From: an uncultured Pelagibacteraceae bacterium
GTDB taxonomy: Bacteria > Pseudomonadota > Alphaproteobacteria > Pelagibacterales > Pelagibacteraceae
Direction: 5' to 3'
NCBI GenBank assembly: GCA_902577075.1
Contig: CACGXV010000006.1
Location: 1 to 64,000 of the forward strand
Length of the DNA stretch: 64,000 nucleotides
The notes under the pieces are model-generated. The model was not told the DNA's origin and made no database searches. It was given only the letters and a program-made list of their open reading frames with translations. The position numbers and the translations under genes are program-made. Position 1 is the stretch's first letter. Each line of letters starts with the position of its first letter. Shown one piece after another: positions 1 through 8,989 of this stretch.

Positions 1-418
1 AACGGGTGTTAAGCACCTTAAGGATAAAAGTTTAGCTAACTTGTCTGGTGGAGAATTTCAGAGAGTGTTACTTGCCAGAGCAATATCAAAAAAACCAGAT
101 TTATTAGTTCTTGATGAGCCAGTACAAGGTGTTGATTTCACAGGAGAAATTGAATTATATGAACTAATCAAAGAGCTATCATTAAAACTAAATTGTGGGA
201 TTCTACTAATATCTCACGATCTTCATACAGTAATGAGTGCAACTGACCATGTTGTTTGCTTAAACGGTCATGTATGCTGCTGCGGGAGTCCGAGTGAAGT
301 TGCAAAAAATAGTGAATACAAAGCTTTGTTTGGTGAACAAGCTTCACAAACTTTAGCAATTTACGAACATAAACATGATCATGTTCACACTACAGACGGA
401 GAAATAAAAAAAAAATAG
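1..418 (+). CDS. znuC: Zinc ABC transporter ATP-binding protein ZnuC (5' end outside window)
   Basis: ATPase subunit of the ZnuABC high-affinity zinc importer, acting on the cytoplasmic face of the inner membrane. The frame is open from base 2, so the listed TTG start at 41 is simply the Leu of the ABC signature (LSGGEFQRV) and the Walker A half lies left of the window. Walker B (LLVLDEP) and the switch His (ISHDLH) are visible. The C-terminus carries a His-rich tail (HKHDHVH), common in ZnuC and fitting zinc handling. It is followed after 1 bp by znuB and then by zur, so the metal assignment is supported by context. Confidence 0.9.
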   Translation, partial: TGVKHLKDKSLANLSGGEFQRVLLARAISKKPDLLVLDEPVQGVDFTGEIELYELIKELSLKLNCGILLISHDLHTVMSATDHVVCLNGHVCCCGSPSEVAKNSEYKALFGEQASQTLAIYEHKHDHVHTTDGEIKKK

Positions 419-419
419 T

Positions 420-1223
420 ATGTTAGATGATTTTTTTATAAGAGCACTAGTTGCAGGGATAGGTATTGCTTTTGTTGCAGGCCCTCTTGGTTGCTTTGTT
501 GTATGGAGGAGATTATCTTATTTTGGTGATACACTTGCCCACTCTGCATTGCTCGGTGTAACAATTGCATATTCATTAGAATTTAATATCGCTGTTTCAA
601 TATTTTTAATTTCATCGGTAATTGCATTAATTTTAATACAACTACAAAGAAAAACTAATCTACCAAGTGATGCATTGTTAGGTCTTCTAGCTCACTCATC
701 ATTGGCAGTTGGATTAGTGGTTATTGGATTTTTAACCTTTATTAGATTTGATATAATGGGATTACTGTTTGGAGATATTTTAGCAGTTAACAAAAAAGAC
801 TTGTTTATTATATGGTTTGGTGGCGCTTTAATATTAATAACTTTAAAAATAATCTGGAAACCATTATTTGCATCTACAGTTAATTATGAATTAGCTGAAG
901 CAGAAGGTTTAAATCCTGATAGAGCAAAAGCGGTGTTTACAGTCTTATTGGCTGCAATAATTGCCATTTCAATAAAATTAGTTGGAGTTTTATTAATCAC
1001 TGGAATGTTAATTATACCAACTGCTATGGCTAGAAATCTTTCAGATAATCCACAAAAAATGGTTATTTTTTCAATAATTGGAGGATTGTTATCAGTGTTT
1101 ATAGGATTGTTCTCTTCGTTAGAATTCAATACACCGTCTGGTCCATCCATAATTGCTGCAGCTCTTGTGTTGTTTATTTTTTCATTACTTAAAGTTAAAC
1201 AAACGATACAATTGAAAAATTAA
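420..1223 (+). CDS. znuB: Zinc ABC transporter permease ZnuB
   Basis: Membrane subunit that forms the zinc channel with ZnuC. The 267-residue protein is almost entirely hydrophobic, with about eight predicted membrane segments, and belongs to the ABC-3 permease family, for which the WRRLSYFGDTLAHSALLG stretch near residues 29-46 is typical. It starts 1 bp after the znuC stop, so the two are translationally coupled. A manganese or iron specificity cannot be excluded from the permease alone; the His-rich ZnuC tail and the zur neighbour favour zinc. Confidence 0.9.
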   Translation: MLDDFFIRALVAGIGIAFVAGPLGCFVVWRRLSYFGDTLAHSALLGVTIAYSLEFNIAVSIFLISSVIALILIQLQRKTNLPSDALLGLLAHSSLAVGLVVIGFLTFIRFDIMGLLFGDILAVNKKDLFIIWFGGALILITLKIIWKPLFASTVNYELAEAEGLNPDRAKAVFTVLLAAIIAISIKLVGVLLITGMLIIPTAMARNLSDNPQKMVIFSIIGGLLSVFIGLFSSLEFNTPSGPSIIAAALVLFIFSLLKVKQTIQLKN

Positions 1224-1247
1224 TGGAATATTATAAAAAATAATTAA

Positions 1248-1640
1248 ATGCAAAAACAAGAAACATTAACTAAAAACCAAAAAATAATTTTAGATTTAAT
1301 TGAAAAATCTGATCAACCATTAAAAGCATACTCAATTTTATTTGATGTTAAAAAAAAAGGTATTAATGCTCCTTTGCAAGTTTATAGAGCGTTAAAAAAA
1401 CTAGTCAAAATCGGAAAAATTCATAAAATAGAAAGTAGAAACGCTTTCATCGCTTGTAAAAATTCTAAATGTCAAATTGCTAATGCTACTATTTTTTCAA
1501 TTTGTGAAAGTTGTGAAGATGTAACTGAAATTCATGATCATAAATTATCAGAACATCTAAGAGATTTTAAAGATAATAAAGGAATGAAATATAATAAATA
1601 CAATTTAGAATTTTTTGGTCTGTGCAAGAAATGCGTTTAA
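1248..1640 (+). CDS. zur: Zinc uptake regulator, Fur family (Zur)
   Basis: Fur-family metalloregulator of 130 residues that should repress zinc uptake genes when zinc is bound. An N-terminal winged-helix DNA-binding half is followed by a dimerisation half with the structural zinc cysteines CESC (86-89) and CKKC (126-129) and an HDH metal-ligand stretch (96-98). It is close behind znuB (24 bp) in the same direction, which makes Zur more likely than Fur. It probably controls its own operon, but the operator would lie upstream of znuC, outside the window. Confidence 0.85.
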   Translation: MQKQETLTKNQKIILDLIEKSDQPLKAYSILFDVKKKGINAPLQVYRALKKLVKIGKIHKIESRNAFIACKNSKCQIANATIFSICESCEDVTEIHDHKLSEHLRDFKDNKGMKYNKYNLEFFGLCKKCV

Positions 1641-1643
1641 AAA

Positions 1644-2237
1644 ATGAAAATTGAATATTATTTTAGTGTCCTATCTCCGTTTAGTTATTTAGGAGCTGAT
1701 AGATTTACAAAGATAGTAAGCAAATATAATTTAGAGGTTATAGAAAAACCACTTGATTTAGTTGGCGAAATATTTCCAAATACTGGTGGATTGCCAGTTC
1801 CTAAAAGACATCCTGCTAGACAAAAATATAGACTTGTAGAACTGGAGAGAATTTCAAATAAACTAGGTTTGCCGATTATTAAAAAGCCAAAATTTTTTCC
1901 ACCTAAAGACCCACACTTACCAGCAAAATTTGTAATAGCTTCAAATAAATTGGGTAATAAACTTCATTTTGGAAATGAATGTTTAAAATATTTATGGTCT
2001 ATGGATAAAGATCTTTCTGATCACAATACACTTCAGGAAATTTGTGAAAAATTAAATTTAAACTTTGAAGAAATGAAGAAATTAGCTTTATCTGAAGATG
2101 TAAACTTGGAATATCAAAAAAATTCAAAAGATGCGGTTGATAATGATGTATTTGGCGCTCCTTCGTATGTCTTAAATAATGAGATTTTTTGGGGTCAAGA
2201 TAGATTAGATTATCTTGAAGATGCATTAAATAAATAA
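1644..2237 (+). CDS. 2-hydroxychromene-2-carboxylate isomerase-like DsbA/kappa-GST family protein
   Basis: Thioredoxin-fold protein of 197 residues in the DsbA / kappa-class GST / HCCA-isomerase family. The N-terminal strand and SPFSYLG motif (residues 11-17) supply the Ser that contacts glutathione in kappa GSTs, and the FGAPSYV cis-proline loop sits near residue 170. There is no CxxC, so it is not a disulfide oxidase. It lies 3 bp after zur and may be co-transcribed. Substrate unknown: naphthalene-type HCCA isomerase activity is the family name, but a general glutathione-dependent reaction is as likely. Confidence 0.75.
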   Translation: MKIEYYFSVLSPFSYLGADRFTKIVSKYNLEVIEKPLDLVGEIFPNTGGLPVPKRHPARQKYRLVELERISNKLGLPIIKKPKFFPPKDPHLPAKFVIASNKLGNKLHFGNECLKYLWSMDKDLSDHNTLQEICEKLNLNFEEMKKLALSEDVNLEYQKNSKDAVDNDVFGAPSYVLNNEIFWGQDRLDYLEDALNK

Positions 2238-2361
2238 TTTAAAATTAATAAATTTTATTAATAATTTAATTAAGCATTAATAGAAACTAATTTTAACAAA
2301 TCTTTAAAATAATATTATCATAATTTAAAATGGTAATAAATTTAAAAAAAAAGGAGAGAAA

Positions 2362-2601
2362 ATGACTGCAAATATCAGAATATTAAAATGGACAAGCACA
2401 GTTTTGACGCTTTTAGGAATATTAACTTTTTATTTAGATTACTATCCTTATAGCATGATACCTCACAGTTTAGGTATAATCGGTTGGACTATTGTTGGTA
2501 CCATTACAAAGGATAAACCTTTATTAACAAATTTTTCACTACAAATCCCGATAATGATTGCAGGTATAATTAAGTATTCTTATACAACTGGGTTATTTTA
2601 A
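2362..2601 (+). CDS. Small two- or three-segment membrane protein, unknown function
   Basis: A 79-residue hydrophobic protein with segments near residues 10-28, 33-50 and 58-75. It has a clear Shine-Dalgarno (AAGGAGAGAAAATG) after a 124-bp AT-rich gap, so it is probably its own transcription unit. I do not recognise a function. Its stop overlaps the end of convergent phnM by 4 bp. The strong ribosome-binding site and compact coding sequence argue that it is real. Confidence 0.65.
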   Translation: MTANIRILKWTSTVLTLLGILTFYLDYYPYSMIPHSLGIIGWTIVGTITKDKPLLTNFSLQIPIMIAGIIKYSYTTGLF

Positions 2602-3734
2602 CTTACTTGGATTCCGTTTGACCAAACATTTTTTACAACTGGTAAATTTTGATAAATTTTAAACCTTATTAAATCTGCTCTCTTATTATTGTCAATGGAA
2701 CCCCTGTCATTTAAATTTGTAGCTATAGACGGAGCGTGACTAGCTGCTGCAAATGCTTTTGGAAGATTATCAATTTCTAAACCCCATTTGACAACAGATA
2801 TAATTAATGATGATGGAATATAATCTGAGCTTAAGATATCTAAACAATCATTTTCTAAGAGTTCTTTTGCAGATATATTGCCAGAGTGTGAACCTCCTCT
2901 AAGTAAATTAGGAGATCCCATCATAACTTTAATATTGTAATCTTTAGAAGTTTTGGCTGCTTCTAATGTTGTTGGAAATTCAGCCAATTTTACTCCATAT
3001 TTATTTGAATTATGAACATCATTTTCTGTGGTATCGTCGTGACTAGCCAAAATACAATCATATGATGATTTAAATTCTAAAATTTTATCTATGTGTTTCT
3101 TGCTATTTTTTTTTTGAAGATTTTTTAAGTGATCAAAATGAATTTCCATTTCATTTTCTGTCATACCGTGTTTAATTGAAAGATATTCTTTGTACTTATC
3201 TATAACTCTAAATTGCCTCTGACCTGGTGTATGATCCATTATACTAATCAGTTTTACATCGTGAGTTTCATTGTATTCGTCTAATTCATCAATCAAATTC
3301 TCCGAACAAGTTTCAGCTCTTAAATGTATTTTGTGATCAATCTTGAGAATATTATCTTTTTTGAAACTTGAAATTATATCCGAACAGTTTTTTGCATATT
3401 TTTTATATTTTCCTGTTTTTTCAATAGAACCAACTCTTAATGCATCAAAAACTGTAGTTATTCCAACAGATGCTAATTCTCTATCATGAGATAAAATTGC
3501 ATTTTCTACTGGAAATGAAACTTTAGGTCTTGGTGTCATGTGTCTTTCAAGATTGTCAGTATGTAATTCAACCAATCCTGGCGAAATATAATCTTTTTCG
3601 CAGTCTATAGAACTTTTGTTATTACTTAATCCACTACTTATATCGACAATCTTGTTATCTTTAATCCTGATATGACCATGAATGATTTCATCTTTTTTAA
3701 TTATCATGGCATTGTTTAAAATATATTCATGCAT
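2598..3734 (-). CDS. phnM: Alpha-D-ribose 1-methylphosphonate 5-triphosphate diphosphatase PhnM
   Basis: Amidohydrolase-superfamily enzyme that releases pyrophosphate from ribose-1-phosphonate 5-triphosphate, the step after PhnGHIL couple phosphonate to ATP. The metal motif LHTDNLERH lies near residues 57-65, followed by MTPRPKV, typical of PhnM, and a SHDD motif near residue 240. The ORF-track start at 3737 is a GTG directly before an ATG (3734), which I prefer (378 aa). Unlike other C-P lyase genes it is separated from phnN by the opposite-strand DUF1045 gene, so it needs its own promoter; a candidate Pho box sits 22 bp upstream of the start. Confidence 0.92.
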   Translation of the reverse strand: MHEYILNNAMIIKKDEIIHGHIRIKDNKIVDISSGLSNNKSSIDCEKDYISPGLVELHTDNLERHMTPRPKVSFPVENAILSHDRELASVGITTVFDALRVGSIEKTGKYKKYAKNCSDIISSFKKDNILKIDHKIHLRAETCSENLIDELDEYNETHDVKLISIMDHTPGQRQFRVIDKYKEYLSIKHGMTENEMEIHFDHLKNLQKKNSKKHIDKILEFKSSYDCILASHDDTTENDVHNSNKYGVKLAEFPTTLEAAKTSKDYNIKVMMGSPNLLRGGSHSGNISAKELLENDCLDILSSDYIPSSLIISVVKWGLEIDNLPKAFAAASHAPSIATNLNDRGSIDNNKRADLIRFKIYQNLPVVKNVWSNGIQVS

Positions 3735-3756
3735 CACTTTTTAATACACATGAATT

Positions 3757-3774
3757 GTTACAAATATTTTAAAT
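3757..3774 (-). promoter_or_regulatory. Possible Pho box upstream of phnM
   Basis: On the minus strand this reads ATTTAAA-ATAT-TTGTAAC. The second half-site matches the local YTGTAAY repeat fully (7/7), the first only 4/7. Spacing of 4 bp and orientation towards phnM fit the better boxes at pstS and phnX. It also lies in the divergent control region of the DUF1045 gene. AT-rich background makes this tentative. Confidence 0.35.
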
Positions 3775-3809
3775 TAGAGAAAATTTATATAAGTATTATA
3801 AGTTGAATT

Positions 3810-4523
3810 ATGAAAAAATATTCTAGATACGCTATTTATTATGCACCTCCAAAAGAGAGTAGTCTAGAAGAATTTGGCAGATATTGGTTCGGTTGGGATC
3901 CACTTAATGCAAAGTTAATAAATAACAAACATAGAATTAATTATCTAAACAGATTTGGAATTAAAAACTTAATAAACATAGATAAAAATGTTTTAATTGC
4001 AAAGAAATATGGGTTTCACGGCACACTTATTCCTCCTTTTAAACTAAACAAAAATTATAGTACCAATACATTATTTAAAAAAACTGAGGAAATAGCAAAA
4101 AAATTCAAAAAATTTAAATTTTATAAATTTAAATTAAAAAAAATGAATAATTTTTATGCTTTTGTTCAAAATAAAAAAAATAATAACATTAATAAGTTAT
4201 CAAATAGACTAGTTAGAGAATTATTTAAATTTAGGTCACCTCTTACAAAAAAAGAAATTGATAGAAGAAATCCCTCTAAACTAAGTAAATTACAATTAAA
4301 TATTTTATATAAATGGGGATACCCCTATTTAATGTCAGAATTTAATTTCCATATGACCCTTGCATCAGAGGTCACAGGAAACAAATTGTACCTTGAGTTA
4401 AAAAAAATTGAAAGAAACAAAGAAATCATTTTAAATGAAATAAATAATTTTGATAAAATATATATATTTGGTGAAAACCAAAAAGGAATGTTTGAGAATT
4501 TAGAAAATTTTTCACTTAGCTAA
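3810..4523 (+). CDS. DUF1045 phosphonate-operon protein, 2H phosphoesterase superfamily (candidate PhnP replacement)
   Basis: A 237-residue protein with two HxTx motifs, HGTL (70-73) and HMTL (181-184), the catalytic signature of 2H phosphoesterases, which hydrolyse cyclic or 2',3'-type phosphodiesters. DUF1045 proteins are known companions of C-P lyase operons. The pathway needs a phosphodiesterase (PhnP in E. coli) to open 5-phosphoribosyl 1,2-cyclic phosphate after PhnJ, and no PhnP (metallo-beta-lactamase fold) is seen here, so I infer this enzyme does that step. It is on the opposite strand to its neighbours, with its 3' end overlapping phnN by 12 bp and its 5' end divergent from phnM. 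Confidence 0.82.
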   Translation: MKKYSRYAIYYAPPKESSLEEFGRYWFGWDPLNAKLINNKHRINYLNRFGIKNLINIDKNVLIAKKYGFHGTLIPPFKLNKNYSTNTLFKKTEEIAKKFKKFKFYKFKLKKMNNFYAFVQNKKNNNINKLSNRLVRELFKFRSPLTKKEIDRRNPSKLSKLQLNILYKWGYPYLMSEFNFHMTLASEVTGNKLYLELKKIERNKEIILNEINNFDKIYIFGENQKGMFENLENFSLS

Positions 4524-5048
4524 AATTATTTTTTTCAATTTATTTGCACCTGTAGCTATTGATTTATTATTATTTATAGTTATTATATTTTTCGGTAGTA
4601 AATTAATTTTTCTTTTTATCCTTTTATTAATTGATTTTTTGTCTTCTCTAGCTCGATTTACAAGTCTCTTTTTAATAATTGTTGATGGGGCAATAATATT
4701 AATTATTTTAACGTTATTAACTTTTTTTTTTACTTTAAAAAGTACTTTTCTTGATCCATTAAAAATTACTGTTTTACCTTCCTCTATTTTTTTTATTTCC
4801 TTAAATGGAATACCGTATGAAAAACCATGAGCTTTCCAGTAAACAAAGAAATGTTTTTTTAAAATCTTATCTTCAAAATTTTTAATTGATATGCTGTAAT
4901 GATCTTCATTTTTAATATCTTTTTTCCTAGTAATGTACCTTTTTACCAAAATGGAATTAGGAATTTTTTTAATTACTTTTTTTAATAAAGTATCTTTTCC
5001 TGATCCTGATGGTCCAACGACTACGATAAGCTGACCGTTATTTTGCAT
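4512..5048 (-). CDS. phnN: Ribose 1,5-bisphosphate phosphokinase PhnN
   Basis: Phosphorylates ribose 1,5-bisphosphate to PRPP, the last step that returns the C-P lyase sugar carrier to nucleotide metabolism. It is a 178-residue guanylate-kinase-like P-loop protein with Walker A GPSGSGKD at residues 12-19. It overlaps the end of phnL by 11 bp, so it is the last gene of the phnGHIJKLN transcript. Its 3' end overlaps the convergent DUF1045 gene by 12 bp. Guanylate kinase is the main alternative, excluded by context and length. Confidence 0.9.
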   Translation of the reverse strand: MQNNGQLIVVVGPSGSGKDTLLKKVIKKIPNSILVKRYITRKKDIKNEDHYSISIKNFEDKILKKHFFVYWKAHGFSYGIPFKEIKKIEEGKTVIFNGSRKVLFKVKKKVNNVKIINIIAPSTIIKKRLVNRAREDKKSINKRIKRKINLLPKNIITINNNKSIATGANKLKKIILAK

Positions 5049-5715
5049 CTGATATTTTTGTAATATCTATTTCCCTAGCATTTAAATATTTACGTGAATA
5101 TTCATCATGAAAAATACCAATTATTGAAGATCCACTATCCTTTTTTTCATTAATCAAATTCAAAACAATATCTTTGTTAACACTATCTAAACTAGCAGTT
5201 GGTTCATCTAGTAATAAACATGGATAATTTCTAATCAGTCCTCTAGCAACATTAACTCTTTGTTGTTCTCCACCTGAAAAAGTTAGTGGCGATAAATTCC
5301 ATAAGTTTTTATCTATATTAAGTTTTAGTAAAATTTTTTCAGCTTTTTCACGAACTTCATCTTGATCTGAATTTATTTCTAATAAGGGCTCCATAACAAT
5401 TTCAATTGTAGGAACACGAGGTATCACTCTTAGAAATTGACTAACATATCCTATTATATTTTTTCTAAGTTCAATAATATTTCTCGGATATGTATGATCT
5501 ATGTTGTGATTATTAATTTTAATTTGTCCTGATTGAAAAACATAGTTTCCATAAATCATTTTTAAAATACTAGACTTTCCAACACCTGATGGTCCTGTTA
5601 ACGCTACAATTTCTCCAGGATTAATTTTCAAATTCAAATTATTAAAAACTAATATGTTTGTTTTGCCCTGATTATGAAGTGTAAATTTTTTTGTAATTTT
5701 ATTTAGTTCAATCAT
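5038..5715 (-). CDS. phnL: C-P lyase ABC-type ATPase subunit PhnL
   Basis: A 225-residue ABC ATPase with Walker A GPSGVGKS (41-48), signature FSGGEQQRVN and Walker B LLLDEPTASLD. PhnL belongs to the C-P lyase machinery and is needed together with PhnGHI to form ribose-phosphonate triphosphate; no permease is attached to it here. It lies between phnK (2-bp gap) and phnN (11-bp overlap). LolD-type transporters look similar, but the position between phnK and phnN settles the identity. Confidence 0.92.
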   Translation of the reverse strand: MIELNKITKKFTLHNQGKTNILVFNNLNLKINPGEIVALTGPSGVGKSSILKMIYGNYVFQSGQIKINNHNIDHTYPRNIIELRKNIIGYVSQFLRVIPRVPTIEIVMEPLLEINSDQDEVREKAEKILLKLNIDKNLWNLSPLTFSGGEQQRVNVARGLIRNYPCLLLDEPTASLDSVNKDIVLNLINEKKDSGSSIIGIFHDEYSRKYLNAREIDITKISDAK

Positions 5716-5717
5716 TT

Positions 5718-6485
5718 TTAAACCTGTAATACTGAACTAACTAATAACTGAGTATAAGAATGTTGCGGATCATCTAATACCTGATCACAAAGTCCAGACT
5801 CAACAGCCTCCCCATTTTTCATAACAATAATTTTATCAGCTAACAATCTAATCACTGCTAAATCGTGAGAAACGATTACAACTGATAAATTTAATTCTCT
5901 AACTAATTTTCTTAACAAATCTAAAATTTTTGCTTGAACAGAAACATCAAGACCTCCTGTTGGTTCGTCCATGAAAATTATTTTAGGACTCGTAACCAAA
6001 TTTTTTGCTATTTGTAATCTTTGCAACATTCCACCAGAAAATGTTCTTGGAAAATCATCTACTCTACTTTTATCGATTTCTACTTTATCTAACCATTTAA
6101 AAATAGTTTGCCTAATATTTCCATAATTTCTTTGTCCAATCGACATTAATCTTTCACTAATATTTCCACCAGCACTTACATCTAATCTTAAACCGTCTCT
6201 AGGATTTTGGTGAACAAAAGCTAATTCAGTTCTTATCAATAACCTTTTCAATGACTCAGATATTTCTAGAAAATCAATCGTTTCATTACCTGTTTCAATT
6301 AAGATTTTTCCACTATCAGGAATAAGATTGCCTGATATGGAATTTATAAAAGTTGTTTTTCCTGAGCCAGATTCTCCTACTACACCAACGACTTCCCCAG
6401 GATATAATGTCAAATTCATATTTTTGCATCCCACTTGATTACCGTAATATTTGTTTAAATTATGAACTGACAAAATTGGTTGCAT
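5718..6485 (-). CDS. phnK: C-P lyase ABC-type ATPase subunit PhnK
   Basis: A 255-residue ABC ATPase that docks on the PhnGHIJ core complex in E. coli. Walker A is GESGSGKT (37-44), the signature FSGGMLQRLQ, Walker B IIFMDEPTGGLD and the switch region VSHDLAV. It resembles dipeptide/nickel importer ATPases but has no permease partner here. It begins directly after the phnJ stop with no gap and is followed by phnL. Confidence 0.93.
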   Translation of the reverse strand: MQPILSVHNLNKYYGNQVGCKNMNLTLYPGEVVGVVGESGSGKTTFINSISGNLIPDSGKILIETGNETIDFLEISESLKRLLIRTELAFVHQNPRDGLRLDVSAGGNISERLMSIGQRNYGNIRQTIFKWLDKVEIDKSRVDDFPRTFSGGMLQRLQIAKNLVTSPKIIFMDEPTGGLDVSVQAKILDLLRKLVRELNLSVVIVSHDLAVIRLLADKIIVMKNGEAVESGLCDQVLDDPQHSYTQLLVSSVLQV

Positions 6486-7367
6486 TTAATTATTTTCCAT
6501 TCTTTGATTACAATAATTTGTATCTGAACATATAAATGATCTATTACCGTCATCATCAGTAATTATTTCATCTAAAAAACTCTCATTTGATCCACAAATA
6601 GAACATTTATGAGGTGCCTTTGAGGGATCAAATGGATAATCTTCAAAATCAAGACTCGTTACTTCAGTATATGGTGGTATTGCATAAATTCTTTGTTCTC
6701 TTCCTGCTCCAAATAATTGAATAGCAGGGTTATTGTTCATTTTTGGGTTATCAAATTTTGGAATAGGTGATGGGTCCATTATATATCTATCATTTGTCTT
6801 TACCGGATAAGCATATGCTGTTTCTATATGACCATTTTTGGTAATATCTTCATATAACTTTACATGCATAATTCCATATTCTGATAGTGCATGCATTTTT
6901 TTAGTTTCTTGATATCTTGGTTCTAAAAACGCAAGAGGTTCTGGTATTGGAACCTGATAAACAAGTATTTGTTTTTCTTTTAACTTTTCTTCTGGAATTC
7001 TGTGTCTTGTCTGAATTATCGAAGCTTGGCTTGTTTTTTCTGTGGTCTTAATATTAGCAGTTTTTTTAAAGAAATTTCTAATTGAAACTGCGTTTGTAGT
7101 ATCATCTGCTCCTTGGTCAATAACTTTTATCACATCGTCAGTTGTTAAACATGACGATGTTACTTGAACCCCTCCTGTTCCCCATCCGTATGGCATAGGC
7201 ATTTCTCTAGATGAAAATGGAACTTGATAACCTGGTATACAAAGAGCTTTAATCAAAGCTCTTCTTATCATTCTTTTTGTATTTTCGTCTAAATAAGCAA
7301 AATTATAAATTTCATCTTGAGCTGCAACAGTATTTTTTTTATTTTTAAATTTAAGTACGTTGTTCAT
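6486..7367 (-). CDS. phnJ: Radical-SAM carbon-phosphorus lyase PhnJ
   Basis: The enzyme that breaks the C-P bond of ribose-1-phosphonate 5-phosphate, using a 4Fe-4S cluster and S-adenosylmethionine; with methylphosphonate the product is methane. The unusual C-terminal cysteine pattern CX2CX21C is intact (C255, C258, C280), and a fourth cysteine, C286, matches the E. coli Cys272 that forms the thiyl radical. At 293 residues it is close to the usual length. Its start overlaps phnI by 17 bp. Confidence 0.97.
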   Translation of the reverse strand: MNNVLKFKNKKNTVAAQDEIYNFAYLDENTKRMIRRALIKALCIPGYQVPFSSREMPMPYGWGTGGVQVTSSCLTTDDVIKVIDQGADDTTNAVSIRNFFKKTANIKTTEKTSQASIIQTRHRIPEEKLKEKQILVYQVPIPEPLAFLEPRYQETKKMHALSEYGIMHVKLYEDITKNGHIETAYAYPVKTNDRYIMDPSPIPKFDNPKMNNNPAIQLFGAGREQRIYAIPPYTEVTSLDFEDYPFDPSKAPHKCSICGSNESFLDEIITDDDGNRSFICSDTNYCNQRMENN

Positions 7368-8430
7368 TTTTTTTATACTCTTCTCTAATTTTTCTTACTA
7401 AATCCAATTCCGCCTGAAAATCTACATAATGAGGTAATTTGATATGTTCTAAAAAACCTGTGGCTTGAATATTATCACAATGAGATATAACAAATTCTTC
7501 ATCTTGAGCAGCAACACCTAAGTACTCCTCACCAAATTCTTTCCATCTCATTGATCTGTCAACCAAAGCCATAGAAATAGCTTTTCTCTCTAATTGACCA
7601 AAAACTAAACCATATCCACGGGTAAATTGAGCAGGTATTTTTTTACTACCTTTAAATTGGTTTACTGACTCACACTCAGTAAACATGACATCAGCAATAT
7701 TTATTTCTATACCTAATTCTGGAATTTCAAATTGAACCTCAACGTAACCAGTTCTTAATTCACCAACAAATGCATGATTTCTAGCATACCCTCTCTGTGT
7801 TGAATAAGCTAAACCAAGAAGAAAACCTTCATCTCCTCTTGAAAGAGATTGCAATCGTTCAGATCTTGTTAAAGGAAAATTAATTGGGTTTCTTGTAATA
7901 TCTTTAGATGTTTTGCCACTAGGTATTTCTTTCTGAATTAACCCTTCTTTATTTAAAAAGCTTAAAACATGCGGGATTTCTTTATCATCATATTTTTCAA
8001 TCTTAGCTTTTTCATACTCACCATCAGCAAGAAGTTTGAAGTCAAGTAAACGGTGTGTGTAGTCAAATGTTGGGCCTAACTTTTGTTTACCTGGGATATC
8101 TTTAAATGTTGCAGATATTCTTCTTAGACATAACATTTTGCCAGTTTCGATAGGTTTGCTTGAACCAATTCTAGGTAAAGTAGTTCTATATGCTCTCATT
8201 AGAAAAATTGCTTCAATCAAGTCACCTCTAGACTGTTTGATTGCAAGAGCAGACAAATCTTTGTCATATAAAGATCCTTCTGACATAACTCTATCAACAC
8301 TTAAAGTTAGTTGTTCACTAATTTGTTTAATATTTAGTTCTGCTATATTTACATCCCCTCTTCTTATTTCGGATAACCAGGAATGTGCGTTATTTATTGC
8401 CTTTTCCCCACCTTTTACTGATACATACAT
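7351..8430 (-). CDS. phnI: C-P lyase core subunit PhnI
   Basis: PhnI (359 residues) carries the nucleosidase/phosphonate-transfer function of the PhnGHIJ core: with PhnG, PhnH and PhnL it displaces adenine from ATP to make ribose-1-phosphonate 5-triphosphate. The start MYVSVKGGEKAI and the internal RGYARNHAF region are typical of the family. It lies 1 bp after phnH and overlaps phnJ by 17 bp, so these subunits are likely made in step. Confidence 0.95.
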   Translation of the reverse strand: MYVSVKGGEKAINNAHSWLSEIRRGDVNIAELNIKQISEQLTLSVDRVMSEGSLYDKDLSALAIKQSRGDLIEAIFLMRAYRTTLPRIGSSKPIETGKMLCLRRISATFKDIPGKQKLGPTFDYTHRLLDFKLLADGEYEKAKIEKYDDKEIPHVLSFLNKEGLIQKEIPSGKTSKDITRNPINFPLTRSERLQSLSRGDEGFLLGLAYSTQRGYARNHAFVGELRTGYVEVQFEIPELGIEINIADVMFTECESVNQFKGSKKIPAQFTRGYGLVFGQLERKAISMALVDRSMRWKEFGEEYLGVAAQDEEFVISHCDNIQATGFLEHIKLPHYVDFQAELDLVRKIREEYKKNEQRT

Positions 8431-8431
8431 T

Positions 8432-8986
8432 TTATAGCTCTCCTATTTTCAATGATCTTGGTATTGAATAAAATTTATCATTATCAACAAAATAAAAATC
8501 AAGTCCTAATGGAAATTGCTGGTTATTTTTTTTTATAATCTCTCTATCAGGTAAAAATATACTTTTAGAACTTTTAATACCAGGACCAGTAATTATGGCA
8601 TTTGGTTTTTCAAATTTAGACTGGCAAATAATAGTGCACGATTGATCAGGATTTTGCTCATCACCCTTTTTAAATTCATCTAATGGTAAAAGATCATCCC
8701 AAGTACCAATTGCAAAATTTGCATTTTTTTTATCTGTAATATTTGCACCTGTATTAAATTTAACCCAATCAATAGTTTCTGGATTGTTAATATCACGACC
8801 TAAAAAAATATTCGAATAACTGTCACAAAAAGTTTTTATAATTGAACAACTGGCTGAAAACATTTTTGAAGGCGAATTTATACTGTCTAATATTTCGATC
8901 GAACCAGGATATGAAGTTGCAAACAAAATACTTCTAAAATAATCAGCACTTGTTTGAGAATTATTTTTTTTAGAAACAACTTCCAT
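8432..8986 (-). CDS. phnH: C-P lyase core subunit PhnH
   Basis: A 184-residue PhnH, structural subunit of the C-P lyase core and a distant relative of PLP-dependent transferases without the cofactor. The N-terminal FRSILFATSYPGS stretch matches the family pattern FR..M..M..PG. It lies 3 bp downstream of phnG and 1 bp upstream of phnI. I assign it by this motif, length and position; taken alone it would be harder to name. Confidence 0.92.
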   Translation of the reverse strand: MEVVSKKNNSQTSADYFRSILFATSYPGSIEILDSINSPSKMFSASCSIIKTFCDSYSNIFLGRDINNPETIDWVKFNTGANITDKKNANFAIGTWDDLLPLDEFKKGDEQNPDQSCTIICQSKFEKPNAIITGPGIKSSKSIFLPDREIIKKNNQQFPLGLDFYFVDNDKFYSIPRSLKIGEL

Positions 8987-8989
8987 AGA

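Noticed and set aside
2291-2308. Pho-box-like TTTTAAC-AAAT-CTTTAAA upstream of the 79-residue membrane protein
   Set aside because: Matches are 6/7 and 5/7, but such T- and A-rich strings are frequent here and the gene has no known phosphate role; it shows how high the background is for the weaker boxes.
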